Shown: piece by piece, positions 62,795-64,000 of the stretch
How positions within the stretch are numbered: position 1 is the stretch's first letter
How the letters are laid out: every line of letters begins with the position of its first letter
Assembly (NCBI RefSeq): GCF_009901585.1
Contig: NZ_WXYO01000008.1
Location: forward strand, 186,001-250,000
Direction of reading: 5' to 3'
Source of the DNA: Poritiphilus flavus
Lineage (GTDB): Bacteria > Bacteroidota > Bacteroidia > Flavobacteriales > Flavobacteriaceae
DNA length: 64,000 bases
Translations under genes and position numbers: made by a program
Notes under the pieces: generated by a model
The model's input: only the letters and a program-made list of their open reading frames with translations
Database searches by the model: none
What the model was told of the DNA's origin: nothing

Positions 62795-63763
62795 ATGAAA
62801 TATGTAGCTTCACTTTTGATATCACTCTTATTCTCCGTGGTCCTGAATTCCCAATCCGACAATTGCGACGACCTTCTAAGGGCTATCTGGTCTAAAGACG
62901 CCAGGGAAGTAGAACGACTTCTTCAATCCCAAAATCCAAATTGTACCTACTATGGAGAGGATCAGCCGAGGTCCCCCCTGGGTGTGGCAGCCACCGTGGG
63001 CGATCTCAATATTGCCAAACTACTTGTAAAATACGGGGCGAAAGTGTCTTTCTATGCCAAAAACGACGCGAATGCCCTGATGATCGCTGCTGAATCCGGC
63101 AACCTGGAACTCGTATCCTTTCTCATAGAGCAGGGGGCCAACGTCAATGCCCGGATTCAGAACGACGGCACACCGCTTATTGCCGCGGTAAGGGGAAAAA
63201 ACATTGATGTAGTAAAACTACTTCTCAAAAAAGGTGCCGACCCGGATATTGACATGGATGGAGACGGAAGTCCTATTCTGATAGCGGCAAAAACCGACCA
63301 AATAGAGGTATTGAAGCTACTTATGAGCTACTCTGCGGATATTGATAAGGAAAGCCCGGGAGATGGAACCGGATTGATCCGTGCCGCTGCCAAAGGAAAC
63401 CTGGACATGGTTATGGCTATGGTAAAACTAGGGGCGGATGTAAACAAAGCCAGCGATGGAGATGGAAACCCGCTTATTATGGCTGCGAGATCCGGACATC
63501 TTGAGGTCGTAAAATACCTGGTGGAGTCCGGTGCAGATGTAAACCGGCACGTAAGAGGAGACGAAACCCCCTTGATCCGCGCAGCCTGGAATGGGCACCT
63601 TGAAACTGTAAAATACCTCGTAGCCAAAGGAGCGGATGTTAATACCACGGTACGCGACGGTTATGGATTCAATTCCGAAAGAAGGAACGCCCTTAAAATG
63701 GCCAAAAGAGAAGACCATGATGAGGTAGTGAGATTTTTGATCAGTAAGGGGGCGAAAGAGTAA
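62795..63763 (+). CDS. exported ankyrin-repeat protein
   Basis: 322 residues. Signal peptide MKYVASLLISLLFSVVLNSQ, then about eight ankyrin repeats of roughly 33 residues, for example SPLGVAATVGDLNIAKLLV, ALMIAAESGNLELVSFLIEQ, TPLIAAVRGKNIDVVKLLL and TPLIRAAWNGHLETVKYLVA. Several loops carry D.DGDG / DGDGNP stretches that could bind calcium. A periplasmic or surface protein-binding role is inferred; no enzyme domain. The gene stands alone. Confidence 0.92.
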   Translation: MKYVASLLISLLFSVVLNSQSDNCDDLLRAIWSKDAREVERLLQSQNPNCTYYGEDQPRSPLGVAATVGDLNIAKLLVKYGAKVSFYAKNDANALMIAAESGNLELVSFLIEQGANVNARIQNDGTPLIAAVRGKNIDVVKLLLKKGADPDIDMDGDGSPILIAAKTDQIEVLKLLMSYSADIDKESPGDGTGLIRAAAKGNLDMVMAMVKLGADVNKASDGDGNPLIMAARSGHLEVVKYLVESGADVNRHVRGDETPLIRAAWNGHLETVKYLVAKGADVNTTVRDGYGFNSERRNALKMAKREDHDEVVRFLISKGAKE

Positions 63764-63878
63764 GCCTGAATTCCAAATTGTCCAAAATTATATCGCCTTG
63801 TAAACGCGATTTATTGGGTGTGATTGCCAGTCAAATTCCGGGTGAAATTCACTATTTTTAGTGCAAACAACCCGGATT

Positions 63879-64000
63879 ATGGCAGAAAACAAGGAAAACT
63901 TTTCGCATTCGGCTACCATATTGAGCGTATCCAATATGGAAGAATCCCTCAGCTTTTACAGTGACAAACTCGGCTTCAACATCAATTTCACCTGGAGGGA
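63879..64000 (+). CDS. VOC-superfamily protein, 5' fragment
   Basis: The first 40 residues before the window ends. SATILSVSNMEESLSFYSDK followed by LGFNINFTWR is the first beta-alpha-beta unit of the glyoxalase/bleomycin-resistance (VOC) fold, where a metal ligand or substrate contact follows. The substrate cannot be told from the fragment. Confidence 0.82.
   Translation, partial: MAENKENFSHSATILSVSNMEESLSFYSDKLGFNINFTWR

Noticed and set aside
1-64000. tRNA, rRNA, prophage or insertion sequence genes
   Set aside because: I looked for conserved tRNA and rRNA words, integrases and transposases and saw none.

Overview
The window looks like chromosome from a marine-type member of the Flavobacteriaceae (Bacteroidota). 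The reasons are the gene order DUF6089 - uppS - bamA - ompH - ompH - murI, repeated TAnnTTTG-type -7 promoter elements, no obvious Shine-Dalgarno sequences, and typical family proteins such as DUF5686, head-GIN, 2TM and four-helix-bundle proteins. Gene density is high. I see no rRNA, tRNA, prophage, transposase or CRISPR array.

Layout. 1-8.3 kb: cofactor and envelope genes (pdxJ fragment, CBS protein, NAD kinase, DUF6089, uppS, bamA, two Skp/OmpH chaperones, murI). 8.5-20 kb: folate and nucleotide genes (DHFR, thyA, a CNT nucleoside transporter with an extra N-terminal domain), an ergothioneine-type block (egtB-egtD-DUF427), a DUF151 nuclease, etfAB and pdhB. 20-27.3 kb: a DUF5686 outer-membrane protein, soluble and membrane pyrophosphatases, and a deoxynucleoside kinase.

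27.5-49.6 kb is the core of the window: a sulfur-assimilation and methionine island. In order it holds metK, a SAM-I riboswitch, metY, a single-chain homoserine acetyltransferase/aspartokinase/homoserine dehydrogenase, metZ, an Rrf2 regulator, DUF2061, cysH, cysD, cysN, a sulfite reductase with an extra C-terminal HEPN-like domain, two siroheme genes, a ferredoxin-NADP reductase, a second SAM-I riboswitch, metH in two pieces with a four-helix-bundle gene between them, and metF. Together these cover sulfate to sulfide, aspartate to activated homoserine (without asd), sulfhydrylation to homocysteine, methylation and SAM formation. Three copies of a 24-bp box (two before DUF2061-cysH, one before the sulfite reductase) look like the operator of the Rrf2 protein.

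49.6-64 kb is more accessory: a PagL-like protein, a head-GIN protein, a serine hydrolase, an M28 peptidase, AraC with two SDRs (one with a Tat-like leader), a Fur-family repressor divergent from a thioredoxin-reductase-like enzyme, small secreted proteins, a YdeI-like protein, a LytS/LytTR pair, an exported ankyrin protein and a cut VOC protein.

Intergenic spacers carry unusual low-complexity repeats with periods of 7, 8 and 14 bp, six copies of a 26-bp hairpin, and two further palindromic families. One pair of 32-bp inverted repeats (27/32 identical) brackets the four-helix-bundle gene inside metH. All functional assignments rest on motif recognition by eye; no database search was run.
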